From assembly GCA_963082975.1 (NCBI GenBank), contig OY720350.1, positions 48,624,734 to 48,688,733 of the forward strand: 64,000 nucleotides of DNA, written 5' to 3'. This document shows positions 24,201-31,413 of the stretch, piece after piece. The DNA comes from Labia minor (Eukaryota > Arthropoda > Insecta > Dermaptera > Spongiphoridae). Numbering within the stretch: position 1 is the first letter of the stretch; every line of letters starts with the position of its first letter. Made by a program: the position numbers and the translations under genes. Under the pieces are notes generated by a model, which was not told where the DNA came from, did no database searches, and was given only the letters and a program-made list of their open reading frames with translations.

Positions 24201-27200
24201 ATAATATATTTTCATCTTTCTCTCTACTAAATATCAACCATGTGACTGTTGTGAACCAATACCATCTGGATAAATGGAATGACTGAAACATATACAACAT
24301 TTATTATTTTCTTAAAATCTAATTTACAAATAAAAATACATATTTAACAATTTTAACGCAAATTTTGGAATATTAATATTTTATTATAAATTTCATTTTC
24401 AAACATATTAATTTTATTAAACCCTATACTACCTTTCCGTTCGTGCTATTTTGTAATTATTTGTATAAATCTTGTCCATCATATTGAAAAGAGCTACAAA
24501 TAATTTGAAAATAACTTAATAAAGAATCCTTTTGATTTCATTTTACGCTTTTTGATTATAATTCATTCTTAAGAATGTTTTTAAAATAATATTTTTAAAG
24601 TTAATTTTTTCTTACTTGTGGTATCGATTTCTTTGCTTCGAATGGAATTAATAATGGCCGTAAACAAATTTTTTTAATTATTATTTCACGAATATTTTGT
24701 GAATAAACAATAACACTTTGAAGTTGATAAAAAATGGATAGTTCCTTTGAAATGGAGGTTATTTTTTTGATATTAGCAGGTTCTGAAATAAATAAGTATA
24801 CTATTAAATGTAAGGGTTATAACTTATTCTATTAATATATACACCCAACTCATTTTTACTATCTCGTAAGAGATAGTATTGCGATCACGAAAATTTTCGA
24901 TGTTGAGATTTTGATGTTTTTATACGTTTTGAAGGTTCCTGAATCATTTTCACTAAGGTTGAGAAAAATGTCTGTCTGTCTGTCTGTCTGTTTATGTGTG
25001 TGTGTATGTATGTAACCAAGATTACGCAAAAACGGTTTGAGCTAGAATGATGAAATTTGGTTCATGGGCATTATTCAAAATTCATAGTTTTCTATCAACT
25101 TTTGAGAAATGTAGCTCAACCGGAAGAGGGTCATTACTTACAACGTTTTGATTTTTTTTCTTCTAAAGTGACCGTAAAAATAAAGACATATGTTTGATAA
25201 TTTTTCACATGATTAAAAATTGTATAAAACTGCTATATATACAATTTCAGCTTGATTGAATCGCTGAAAGTACCAGAATTAATTTTTTAACACTGCAAAT
25301 CTCACGCGCCGACACGTGACGTGGTGCCATCAACAAAGAGCCAAACATGCGCTGGTTTAATAAATATTATTTATTAATTTTAATTTATAATTTAATTAAT
25401 TTAATTTAATTTAAATTAATATATGTTATTTAATCCAATTCAAATTTGCGAGATAGTCGAGTGGAGACACTCCAGATTTTTTTCATCTTACACAATCTTA
25501 TAAAGTCGTGTAACATATTTCCAAATTTATGACATGTTACTATTTTTGTGACTTCAAAATAATAGAACATATTTTTTACATGGTTTTTTGCACTTTTTTC
25601 TAAACAATATATCTAACGTGTGAAAAAGTGTTGGGTATATACAGATATTGTAGATATAATATTATTATTTATCTGATTATTATTATCGTTTTAAAAACAG
25701 ACATGCTTTTTAAATTAATTAATTGAAAATCTTCCACTATGAGTAAAAGAGTATAAGTTCTCTTGGTTATTAATTTTTTTATTTACATATACTATTTTTA
25801 TTGTAGATCTTTGGAATTTTTTCATAAATAAAAATAAATTCTCAGTATCAATTTAATAAATAATTTAATATCGTGTAGAAAAATAAATAAATGGATTCCT
25901 TAAAAGCTTTTAATTTAACTTTAATTTTTTAACTCTTATCTAAATAATATATCTCATAAATACTGGAGGTCATATTATATTTATAAATATCTATTTAATA
26001 TATAATGATTATATTTTATTTTTGTTGAAATCAATTATACTTACCAAATAATTATTTTCGGTTTGGAAACAAAAATATTGTTTTGTTTTTCATAGAACAA
26101 ATAAGAAAAATAAAAATAAATATATCATTAAGGTATAATATACTTTTTGGTATTTATGATTATTTATATATTGTTATCGTGATCGATCCCAACCGGTGGT
26201 CATAAGAAAAATAAAAATCTATTATAAAACATTTGCATAAATCATTTGAAAAGGTTATATAGATAATATAGATTATATATAAATAATTTATATAAATTTC
26301 TGTATGAATATTTTGTCCGTACAATGCATAAAATTTAGAAATGTTTGCTTATATTTTTAACGAATCACTGCCCAAATATAACTTTAAAATGTTTATATCA
26401 GTCTGTCTAATATATTCGAAGACTATAGATGCAAAATTGGCTGAGATGATATTTATATCAAATTCAAAAATTAAACCGTAAGTACTACTTGAAGTAGTAG
26501 TAGAATAATATATAACTACTGTTTTATTAATCAAAAATAAACTTAACAATATAAAACTTAGTAAGAATAATTTTTAATTAATTCAATTAAGTTTCGAGTT
26601 TATTGATATATTAGGTTTATGATGTCAGTTATAAAGATGAAAATCTCTGATGATGGTGTAACAACCGAAATGCACAAAGATAAATATATTAATAAATATA
26701 TGTAAAGCTATGCTTACTGCGACATATCCATTCTTATCTAAGGCACTAGTTTTCAATATAACATATAAATAATTTTTTCTTAATAAAATTATAATTATAT
26801 ATATCAATGGATATCTAGCTTTATATTTTGTGAATATTGAAAACTACTGTTTAATTAACGAATAATTTTATTCTTTTAACAGGTATTTATTTGTAATTGA
26901 AATATTGTTAATTAATGTAAATAATGTTTAATAATTTTAATATATTTTGTATTTTCCTTTAACAGAATAAAATTTAGTAAATAAAACATTTTAATATATA
27001 TATATATATATGTATAGGTTGATTATAAAAAGACTTTACAACTTTGAAAGTACATAGATTTATATACATATTTATTGAAATTACTTACAGGGGTCATTTT
27101 ATTACAAAACACTTCAAGTTTAACATATGAGTGTCATTTTGGTTCGATATGTATTAAAATGATACCTTTCTCAATTCTATAAGTAATTTCAATAAATATC

Positions 27201-28020
27201 TATGTGCTTTCAAAGTTGTAAAGTCCTTTTATAATCACCCTGTATATTAATTCATGGAGAAAAAGGAACTATGTATTTTATTTAGCTAGAATAACAAAAA
27301 TATTTTACTAGGACACGTCAATAAGTCCATGACTTTTTGAATTGTCTCTTAAATGAATTGGCAACACTGGACCTGTCAGCTGACTTCTGTCGAACCAGCT
27401 GGGTCTTTTAGTTTTTGTTTGACATCCATTAATAGCAGACTACCTTGTGATTTGAGAAGAAAATGGAAAAAGTGAAAGTTTTTCCGCCGTTTCGTAAAGG
27501 TGGATGAAACGTGGATCCACCACAACACACCAAAGAACCCACAGTCAAACAGTGAGGTTTTCGGGGTGAATCGGTACCACGATAAATCTTATTTTTTGTA
27601 AGGGATAAAAAAATGTAGAAACATTGTACGATGTGTAAAGAGCTTAAAGGAGGCTACGTTGATAAATAAAATAATTTTTTATCAAAAAACCTGTTTCATT
27701 CCAAAAGTCACGAACTTATTGACCTGCCCTCGTATTTAGATTCTCTGATACTTTATTAATTTATAATTTATTAATATATATGTATAGTAGTCAATTGTAT
27801 TTAAAGATTATAATTAGTTTTAAACTGTCATGATTTAATTATGTTTTGGGTAACTAAATTTGGATCTATTCGTACATTTACCTTGAATTTCAATGAGAAT
27901 GCAATCCAGGTATAAGTTTTTATAAACTTTTTTTATAATATCTACTGTAATGTCTTTACATTTATAACAATGTGGAAACAGAAATAAACAAATAAGTATC
28001 CAGGCTGCTGGTTTTTTCAT
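15070..28020 (-). CDS. Ionotropic receptor (IR), chemosensory iGluR-like channel, nine coding exons
   Basis: A divergent variant ionotropic glutamate receptor of the insect IR family: a ligand-gated cation channel subunit in chemosensory dendrites. Nine exons (28020-27882, 24782-24616, 24282-24019, 17910-17804, 17726-17565, 17310-17087, 15889-15672, 15599-15346, 15274-15070), all with GT/AG borders and compatible phases, sum to 1740 nt, that is 579 residues plus stop. Residues 1-20 are a signal peptide (MKKPAAWILICLFLF). S1 starts near IRVATGH (184-190). TM1 is about 306-326 (MWLLIIGTVGLLILI), the pore region follows (FRIVFCIQ), SDRLLNIS (364-371) leads into TM2, S2 starts near KKFLLGVVDAG, and TM3 is about 549-569 (VILHFLILSGGVVISTLILI). 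Length is typical of divergent IRs. I cannot name the subfamily. Direct joining of exon 1 to exon 2 is the least certain step. Confidence 0.88.
15346..15599 (-). CDS. IR gene exon 8 (S2 lobe)
   Basis: Acceptor CTTTAG before AATGCC, donor GTAAGT after ...TTTCAAAGAAAT. Encodes NAKNDILEELYHGPMKKLWK followed by LAKLCNNKTFAFITYKSAMV and ending RLFYTSTSMGVPFNSTFLRY FKE. This is the second ligand-binding half lobe, with the G.P.NST-type segment usual shortly before TM3 in IRs. Ends in phase 2. Confidence 0.9.
15672..15889 (-). CDS. IR gene exon 7 (TM2 and start of S2)
   Basis: Acceptor TTTTTTAG before CATCAG, donor GTAATT after AAA. Encodes ASEKTFISLSDRLLNISSLL, then FAILLINSFNSYLVSFLTIQ, and KKFLLGVVDAGAMSNLFK. 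SDRLLNIS followed by a hydrophobic span and NSYLVSFLT is the diagnostic IR TM2 signature. It joins exon 6 by completing an alanine codon (G+CA) and ends in phase 0. Confidence 0.93.
15890..17086 (-). other. IR gene intron 6, carrying a decayed mariner
   Basis: Bounded by the GTAAAT donor of exon 6 and the TTTTTTAG acceptor of exon 7. The mariner remnant at 16019-16859 occupies most of it and lies antisense to the receptor. No receptor exon is missed here, since phases of exons 6 and 7 fit. Confidence 0.8.
16019..16859 (+). mobile_element. Decayed, internally deleted mariner (Tc1/mariner) element
   Basis: Inverted ends GATGAATTTTGAATTTTC (near 16018-16036) and its near reverse complement AATTCAAAATTCACC (16846-16860) bracket about 840 bases. 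Reading + strand across frameshifts gives transposase signatures: HDNAPAHTSLLVRDFL around 16500-16555, then PHPPYSPDLASCGFFLFPKL at about 16576-16635 with the D of PDLA in the catalytic triad region, and FDDWKKRWHKPERNYFEGD at the C-terminal end. Family mariners are about 1.3 kb, so the N-terminal half is largely deleted. Stops and frameshifts show that it is dead. It sits inside IR intron 6, opposite in sense to the receptor. Confidence 0.8.
17087..17310 (-). CDS. IR gene exon 6 (TM1 and pore)
   Basis: Acceptor TTTTTTTACAG before CGTTG, donor GTAAAT after CAAG. Encodes VEVFIKVPTHKNIEWSDYLR, then FETKMWLLIIGTVGLLILID and ISKWIVYDRILKYFRIVFCI Q. The hydrophobic TM1 followed by a short re-entrant pore segment ending FCIQ is the IR arrangement; the SYTANLAAF motif of true glutamate receptors is absent, as expected for an IR. 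Confidence 0.9.
17565..17726 (-). CDS. IR gene exon 5 (S1 lobe)
   Basis: Acceptor TTTTTTCCAG before AACGG, donor GTAATA. Encodes TEFILENSIGNAKSKKGIVK, KNESDLTCVSLMRTKERVEI and LHFLPDLTLE. The LxxxxERxxxxxFxPD/TLE spacing resembles the S1 region where IRs list residues just before TM1. Joins exon 4 by completing a glutamate codon and exon 6 by a serine codon. Confidence 0.87.
17804..17910 (-). CDS. IR gene exon 4 (S1 lobe)
   Basis: Acceptor TTTTTAG before GATAG, donor GTAAAT. Encodes DSIFTQTILYPNNTIKDVQG and YFGRVFKFFQETLEFE. The G-x-FGRVFKFFQETLxFE text is the usual IR S1 helix (G-x-x-x-x-L/V-F...L). Phase 0 at its start fits exon 3 directly across the 6.1-kb intron that holds the Jockey-like retrotransposon. 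Confidence 0.87.
18398..21067 (-). CDS. Retrotransposon ORF2: endonuclease-reverse transcriptase (889 aa)
   Basis: Residues 1-220 form an apurinic-type endonuclease: MCWNANGLLGKKDEL at the start, LISETHATRETICKI, VLGGDFNAKHTYWGS near 125-150, and SSDHMPIVL near 205-213, covering the catalytic N, E, D and H positions. A reverse transcriptase follows: YRPISLLPVLSKLFEKLL, HQFGFRRQHSTIEQVHRL, CSAVFLDVTQAFDRVWH, RAGVPQGSVLGPLLYLLYTA and the FADDTAILA active site. The C-terminal part ends with LKPVWTYGSQLWGCAAKSN-type text as in Jockey ORF2, without an RNase H that I can identify. It makes the enzyme for target-primed reverse transcription. Its ATG overlaps the ORF1 stop by one base (TAATG), suggesting termination-reinitiation. 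Length is close to Jockey ORF2. Confidence 0.95.
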   Translation of the reverse strand: MKNLSIMCWNANGLLGKKDELQVTLNLNNIDVCLISETHATRETICKIRGYKFYRANHPSNQARGGSGILIKEVIHHYEENKIETEKTQITAVTIRTRDHPITIASIYCPPRHKLTKLEYKSIFDHLGNRFVLGGDFNAKHTYWGSRLITDKGRELYKAICNEKCDIMSTAKPTYWPSDPRKIPDLIDFFITRNISANYATVDECNELSSDHMPIVLTLSDSIIKKSCNYTLVNKFTDWESFKFDLAQRVRINRQMVSPNQIDQELEELVLNIQTAAWTNTPEINKRKSQGINYPKEIVNLVHEKRRARDKWHRTRAPLDKTRWNQLNAILRNKIKQIKNESINSYIRHLTYTKDTEYSLWKTVKTIKRPITQSPPIRDTNNKWIKDNQRKADVFAEYLENIFTPNPAVDGEIPLETITTMEKEVDIPKVTVREIVRTIKHEINPKKTPGYDLITGEVIKHLPRKAIVKMSHIINSALKIRYVPQIWKIAEVIMIHKLGKPSESCASYRPISLLPVLSKLFEKLLQKRLLIILEQKKLIPDHQFGFRRQHSTIEQVHRLVQVIEDALESRKVCSAVFLDVTQAFDRVWHEGLKLKLYKVLPAKYAEILESYISDRFFRVRQDDAYSTLKHIRAGVPQGSVLGPLLYLLYTADLPEIERNTTATFADDTAILAIGDDTEESAMKLNLSITKVQKWTKKWRISLNETKSVHVNFTNRRINYVPIILNNKIIPYANEAKYLGMTLDARLRWKAHVKKKRDEINIKYRKMYWLMGRHSVLSIDSKLLLYKQVLKPVWTYGSQLWGCAAKSNVQIIQRCQNKILRAVVNAPWYIRNEELHQDLKIETVKEEIQRFAAAHQIRLQRHTNTEAVRLLDVANQTRRLKRNKPHELMD
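21067..22587 (-). CDS. Retrotransposon ORF1: Gag-like nucleic-acid-binding protein (506 aa)
   Basis: Residues about 250-335 match the PRE_C2HC-type region preceding zinc knuckles in Jockey Gag (RPIRVMAKGLHCSWDPDEIL, then LNMFMLTFKNSENIETIYKI). Three CCHC-type knuckles follow: CKKCQKFGHTQNYC, CVKCKVKGHLTKDC and CVNCGGEHPANYRGC. A predicted coiled coil lies near residues 65-105 (EIKEKKALEQIIIEMQQQI...) and the N-terminal third is polar and Lys/Asn-rich. The protein should coat the element RNA as a ribonucleoprotein. The stop overlaps the ORF2 start. The chosen start is the first ATG of the frame; the 5' UTR runs upstream to at least 22770. Confidence 0.92.
   Translation of the reverse strand: MKNIIMQAGDLNCNPFKGNTLNRSPPVPRIDGTKVNDEEQKLIASSPLPPLMSCTLTNSKSYYNEWQNEIKEKKALEQIIIEMQQQIKNLENKIKMIDEKNASSSIQTVIEPVYSTDEEEFEKGTDWIVKTNKKRKLNISISPENIDKNMKTKNIEKYESEKMQKPYNNNTSSKYVKDDKFDSKPPPIYVKEQNNHAQFTLRLKNELGVNKFLAKTLSNGDLKINLETCEVYRNMIDFLKRNAVSHHTYENKSNRPIRVMAKGLHCSWDPDEILNDLKNRGLAIEQVTPKLSWKTKKPLNMFMLTFKNSENIETIYKINSILYTKIEIHPMRGSKLVPQCKKCQKFGHTQNYCSTGPRCVKCKVKGHLTKDCPKPKENKAECVNCGGEHPANYRGCEIAIKAQELRAKQVKVNSQRPNIENALHQKTQQQTYTKPKVIEKIDLLPRKDNNSYSDKLKNDASLNATLQIVLNKINKIESFQNKMKTSITAINRRIGALENKKSNYKK
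23283..23800 (+). repeat. Dispersed GTCGGTCGG-family repeat, copy 1 (deleted)
   Basis: Starts TTGACCTGTGGCCAGG and ends TACTATCGTCGGTCGGTAAA. Shared inner blocks include CCACTTCCGGTTTCCGGATT, ACCAAATTTCATCAAAATCC, GTTGAGCCGTTCAAGC and a GGACGGACAGAC run. Compared with copies at 39701, 57643 and 62688 it lacks the CCGAACCGACCGACGG start and the block with two TGACGTCAT sites is shortened. The AAATTTCATCAAAATCCGTT motif resembles 3' tails of RTE-type LINEs, but no coding region is present. Confidence 0.7.
24019..24282 (-). CDS. IR gene exon 3 (end of amino-terminal region, start of S1)
   Basis: Acceptor ATATGTTTCAG before TCATTCC, donor GTAAGA after GGACAT. Encodes 88 residues: SFHLSRWYWFTTVTWLIFSR, then PRILLFNGQIEEFWKLTNEM and RNRKHFKNVKIRVATGH. 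The final IRVATGH is the first strand of the ligand-binding S1 lobe, preceded by the N-terminal region that carries W-rich text in divergent IRs. Both ends are phase 0. Confidence 0.88.
24616..24782 (-). CDS. IR gene exon 2 (amino-terminal region)
   Basis: Acceptor TTATTTCAG before AACCTGC, donor GTAAGA after CCACAA. Reads PANIKKITSISKELSIFYQL, QSVIVYSQNIREIIIKKICL and RPLLIPFEAKKSIPQ, joining exon 3 in phase 0. The first two bases complete a codon begun with G, which matches the phase-1 end of exon 1 at 27882. Confidence 0.8.
24855..25482 (+). repeat. Dispersed ACTATCTCG-family repeat, copy 2 (most complete)
   Basis: Starts TTTTACTATCTCG and ends CGAGATAGTCGAGTGGAGAC ACTCCAGATTTTTT. ACTATCTCG near the left end and CGAGATAGT near the right end are inverted copies, so the family has short inverted repeats at or near its termini. 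Inside are a TCTGTCTG/GTGT microsatellite, AACGGTTTGAGCTAGAATGA and GACACGTGACGTGGTGCCAT. About 630 bp, noncoding, located in IR intron 1. Confidence 0.78.
27015..27242. mobile_element. Foldback MITE with TA target duplication
   Basis: The left end TAGGTTGATTATAAAAAGAC TTTACAACTTTGAAAG is matched by the inverted right end CAGGGTGATTATAAAAGGAC TTTACAACTTTGAAAG, about 37 bases. TA flanks both sides (27013-27014 and 27243-27244). Arms continue imperfectly into TATTGAAATTACTTA. The TA duplication and inverted ends fit a Tc1/mariner-mobilised MITE. No coding capacity; in IR intron 1. Confidence 0.78.
27308..27732 (+). mobile_element. Internally deleted mariner element with TA target duplication
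   Basis: Ends CTAGGACACGTCAATAAGTC and, inverted, CGAGGGCAGGTCAATAAGTT match well and are flanked by TA (27306-27307, 27733-27734). The 425-bp body keeps two transposase remnants: VDETWIHHNTPKNPQS near 27502-27550 (the DE[TW]WIHH catalytic block) and LKGGYVDK followed by a stop near 27645-27665 (the usual C-terminal end). About 900 bases of the expected 1.3 kb are missing. Non-autonomous, dead coding region. This is a different subfamily from the remnant at 16019. Confidence 0.85.
27882..28020 (-). CDS. IR gene exon 1 (start codon, signal peptide)
   Basis: ATG at 28020-28018, then MKKPAAWILICLFLFPHCYK with a hydrophobic h-region typical of a signal peptide, and CKDITVDIIKKVYKNLYLDC ILIEIQ. 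A GTAAAT donor follows CAAG at 27881. Phase 1 at the end matches exon 2. A signal peptide followed by a VDIIKKVYKNLYLDCILIE-type segment is the way many divergent insect IRs start. The link to exon 2 over 3.1 kb is inferred from phase, strand and order. Confidence 0.75.
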
Positions 28021-28964
28021 TACTGAGAGACACGCACGGCTCAGGGACAGAAAATGTGTGACGAAAACGAATACTAAACGTAATTAATCAAGTACATTAA
28101 ATTAATTGGTTTTGACTGTGAATCGATATATGATGTTTAAAAGGTAATCATATATAATATTTTGATTTCTATGGAAAATTTAAAAATTATATATAATAAG
28201 AAATGAAATAGCACTATTCATCATCAATAAATTTCAATAAAAGGAAATTATATATACCACTGGTATTATCAAAACTTAATGAAGCTAAATCATTTATGAA
28301 AATTAACCTAAACATTTTGGATTGATGCTGTCTTCGTAAAGAAAAAACATTTAAAAAAAATTTACATAATTCTATAATTAAACTATTTAATTATTGTATA
28401 TAATATTAAGTTCATTAAATTGAAATAGTTATAGAAATATTTCTAGTGAAATCTATTTTTTTAAATTTCATTTTTTTACGAAATATATACATCACATTGA
28501 AAAACAATGATTTATTTTTACATTTACATGAATTCATAATAAACCAGTTAAATAAAACACTATAAAAATGATTAGTATTGCTTATTGAATATGGAAAATT
28601 GAAAATTTATCTAAAAAACACTTTCTCATTATTATCTTATGATTAGTTCATTCACACTATGAACATTAAATATATTTTTGATTTAGCATAACTATTCCAT
28701 AAAAAAGAAAAATAAATCATAATCTATTTCACAGAAAATAAATTAATAGAAATAATTCAATATTATATGAATAATTAATTTTACTCAAGAACAATGATAT
28801 AATCAATATATATAGTAAAACAAACAAAACAATTAATTATATTTTCTAAAATTCTAATTAGAGGTTTATTATATTATATGCACTATTATAAAATTATATA
28901 AATTTATAAATTTTTAATTAAGATTATAATACTTTATTTTTCACCTTCAGATACATATTTTGGG

Positions 28965-29215
28965 TGCTGAAAATGACTAACAGGGAGAGAGCCAATGAAG
29001 GACAAGAACTATTCACTTCTATTATAAGGAGAAAAATAGGCTACTTTTCAGTCATATTCTGAGAGGAAACAACTACTCACTTCTATAATTGATCTTTAAA
29101 GGGAAAATAGAAGGACATCGTGGAGTGAAAAGACCCTAACACTCCAGGCTACAAAATATTCTAGTATGGACGGGCCTTCCCACGGTTGAAGTACTATTCA
29201 GGAGGACAGGTAGGT
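28965..29215 (+). pseudogene. LINE reverse-transcriptase 3'-end remnant
   Basis: With a few frame corrections, the + strand reads like the region just before the end of a LINE ORF2: GQELFTSIIRRKIGYF, ILRGNNYSLL-like text, KGKIEGHRGVKRP and VWTGLPTVEVLFR. Such R-KIGYFGHILRG...GKIEG...WTG blocks are common in insect LINE tails. Several stops and frameshifts; no active element. Confidence 0.6.
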
Positions 29216-29563
29216 GTTCTCTAGAGTAATCTCCATTGTTTTATTTTCGAGAAAATTAAACTTTTGATGAAATATAATGTTATATAATTATTTTAACTAA
29301 ATGATAATATTGTTACAATTTCAATTATTGTATCTGTTTTTGGACTTTGAAGAAGGACACTACTTGCGTCCGAAACGTTCGCATTAATTTCATTCGATTG
29401 CTGTAGAAAACTTCTTAATCATAAATACTTATAATTATTTATTAGAATCGGTCAATGACATGAGAATAAATTTAAGAGAGAAATTTAGTTTAAATGTGTG
29501 TGTGTGTGTTTTGAATATTGGAATTTTAATTATCTTTTCGAGTTAGATATAATTAATAAATAG

Positions 29564-30185
29564 TAGAGGGTTATTCCCGGGAATTCCCGCCCGGGAAACC
29601 CCTTCAATTTTTATTTCCCGGGAAAACAAAACAATTTATTTTTCATGCTGATTATGATGCTGATACCGAAATCTTTATTTATTAACTGAAATAATCGTAA
29701 TAAATATAAAATACAAGTGTACATACATACATTTGTCTTTTGTTATAATTTTTTTTCTTTTTTCTCTCCCTTTAATTTTTCTTTATAATTTCTCTATTTT
29801 TTGAGTTTTTTTTACAGAGAAGTGATTATTGTTACTTTTTACTCCTCTTATATGAAGGATCTCAGTTTTAGGCGACATTTCCCTTGATTGCCTCTCGTTT
29901 CTAAAATGTTATTTTCTAAACAAGTAAAAGAAAATAATTAGTTTATGTTATATTATGATGATTATATATTATATCTTTCTGAATTTTTTTTTATTTTTGA
30001 ATTAAATTTATTTTATTTTTTGGCAAAAACAACATTTATTTAACTTTTTCGTAAAACTTTTACAATTTCCACTTCAAATTTAGTATTTTTTATAATTTCC
30101 CGGGATTCCCGGGTATCCCGGGAAATGCATTTTTAAATTTCCCGATTCCTGGGAACGAAAATACTCTGGGAAAAGTAACCCTCTA
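29564..30185. mobile_element. Non-autonomous hAT-like element with TAGAGGGTTA termini
   Basis: The left end TAGAGGGTTATTCCCGGG and the right end, read inverted, TAGAGGGTTACTTTTCCCAG pair over the first ten bases and the CCCGGGAATTCCCG-type subterminal repeats recur near both ends (29577-29625 and 30100-30160). The size (622 bp) and short termini suggest a hAT-type MITE. Flanks ATAAATAG and ATTAAATG are only roughly alike, so the target duplication is not proven. It lies between the two divergent genes, about 660 bp upstream of the FGF exon. Confidence 0.6.
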
Positions 30186-30388
30186 ATTAAATGGTATCGC
30201 AATCTGGTGTTAATTTTAATAAAACTGAAATTGTTGTCTAGTGCTGCTACCTAATGGTTTTATTTTAGAAATGTACAATACTACCATCAGATGTCTCTAC
30301 TAATGGTTGCATGTCTAACTTTGGTGGGGGATATGAGCGAGTGAGATAGAGAGACCGGTGCGCTTTAAGCTTGAGCTCTTTACGCTCT

Positions 30389-30394
30389 TCAGTT
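30389..30394 (+). promoter_or_regulatory. Candidate initiator of the FGF gene
   Basis: TCAGTT is the classic arthropod initiator form. It lies in a GC-richer island (30325-30440, with CGCTTTAAGCTTGAGCTC and TTTGCCGCATTTCG) about 450 bases before the FGF start codon, and a GAGA-rich tract follows at 30715-30765, a feature often seen near developmental promoters. No clear TATA box. Inference only. Confidence 0.3.
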
Positions 30395-30846
30395 GTTTGC
30401 CGCATTTCGTTCTATCGACATCAACTAATCCGGCACTTTATATAATTTTGATTAATCGAAAACTAGGTTGGGAGTTGAAAAATATTATTTTATTCAAAAA
30501 TATACACATATAAAAATATAAATAAATATACATATATATAAATTTTTTGGAAAATATTTTTATTTTGTTTTTTGTAAAAAAAAAAAAAAAAAATTTAAAA
30601 AAATTAATAATGTGGACAACGAGTCCAAAAAATTGTGATTCCTTTTTTAATATGCAATCGTAATGTAGTGAGTGGGGAGAGAAAGTAAAGACTGTAAAGT
30701 ATATAATAGAGAAAGAGAGAGAGAGAGAGAGAAAAAAAGAGAGAGAAAGAGGGCGAGAGAGTTAAAAAGCAAAGGAGAGTTACGATATCATCGGTTGCCG
30801 AGGGTGCCATCGGCGCCGGGTGTCCGTCCAGTGATGGTGTGATGTG

Positions 30847-31103
30847 ATGCCCGGGAGGTGCTCGGCAGTCACGGCGCTGGTGCTCGTGTGCTGGAGTGTA
30901 CTTCTGGCGGCGGCGCCCCCGGACAGCCGCGGCGACCTGGCAGCGGCGGTGAACAACGGCTCGCGAAGCGAACGCTCCGCCAACTTATCCCACATCACCG
31001 GAACCTCCAGGAAGATCCAGATGGTGGTCAGGAATCGATTTCTTCAGCTGCTGCCCGACGGCTCCGTGGCAGGGTCCTGGGACGAAGACAGCGATTACAG
31101 TCA
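30847..31103 (+). CDS. Fibroblast growth factor, first coding exon
   Basis: Starts at ATGCCCGGGAGG; residues 1-24 are a signal peptide (MPGRCSAVTALVLVCWSVLL AAA). After a short linker with two N-glycosylation sites (NNGS, NLSH) the frame reads SRKIQMVVRNRFLQLLPDGS VAGSWDEDSDYS, the first strands of the FGF beta-trefoil (L..LPDG.V.G..DE.SDY). It would act as a secreted ligand for an FGF receptor tyrosine kinase. The break at SDYS corresponds to the family's usual first coding intron position. Two donors are possible: GTCAGT (exon end 31099) or GTAAAA (31103). The exon is markedly GC-rich. I found no other FGF exon downstream, so the gene is partial here. Which insect FGF it is cannot be told. 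Confidence 0.82.
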
Positions 31104-31413
31104 GTAAAAACTCACCTTTCAACCTACAAACAAATATAAATTTACTATTTATTATATAACAACCCCCCCCCCCAGTCTTCTCGCCAGTCACTCAAAATCG
31201 TTGTAAAGTGGAATGACCTGACAATGCTTTTCTATTTGTCCATTTAATATTCTATTGCAATTTTATTATATATTTTATCTTCTACTTATCAAACCATTCT
31301 AATATTTACTTGTTATACTTATATTAGTTTCTAGATTAGTTTTAGACTCGATATCTAGATATTTATACTATAAGGTATAAATATACGATTCATTTAATTA
31401 TTTCAATATAAAT

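Larger units (their letters stand above)
24783..27881 (-). other. IR gene intron 1
   Basis: A 3.1-kb intron if exon 1 joins exon 2 directly. It holds an ACTATCTCG-family repeat (24855-25482), a TA-flanked foldback MITE (27015-27242) and a deleted mariner (27308-27732). Two open stretches on the same strand, 26549-26349 and 26807-26625, look mildly protein-like (the second has a GTAAGC donor after GGATATGTCGCA), but their acceptors do not fit the phase of exons 1 and 2. Confidence 0.65.

Noticed and set aside
29340-29392. GAAGAAGGACACTACTTGCG TCCGAAACGTTCG motif
   Set aside because: Resembles a common repeat motif ending in GAAACGTT, but flanks do not define an element here.
30604-31191. Minus-strand and second-frame open readings around the FGF exon
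   Set aside because: Shadows of the GC-rich FGF exon and of the GAGA tract; only the FGF frame has signal peptide and trefoil text.
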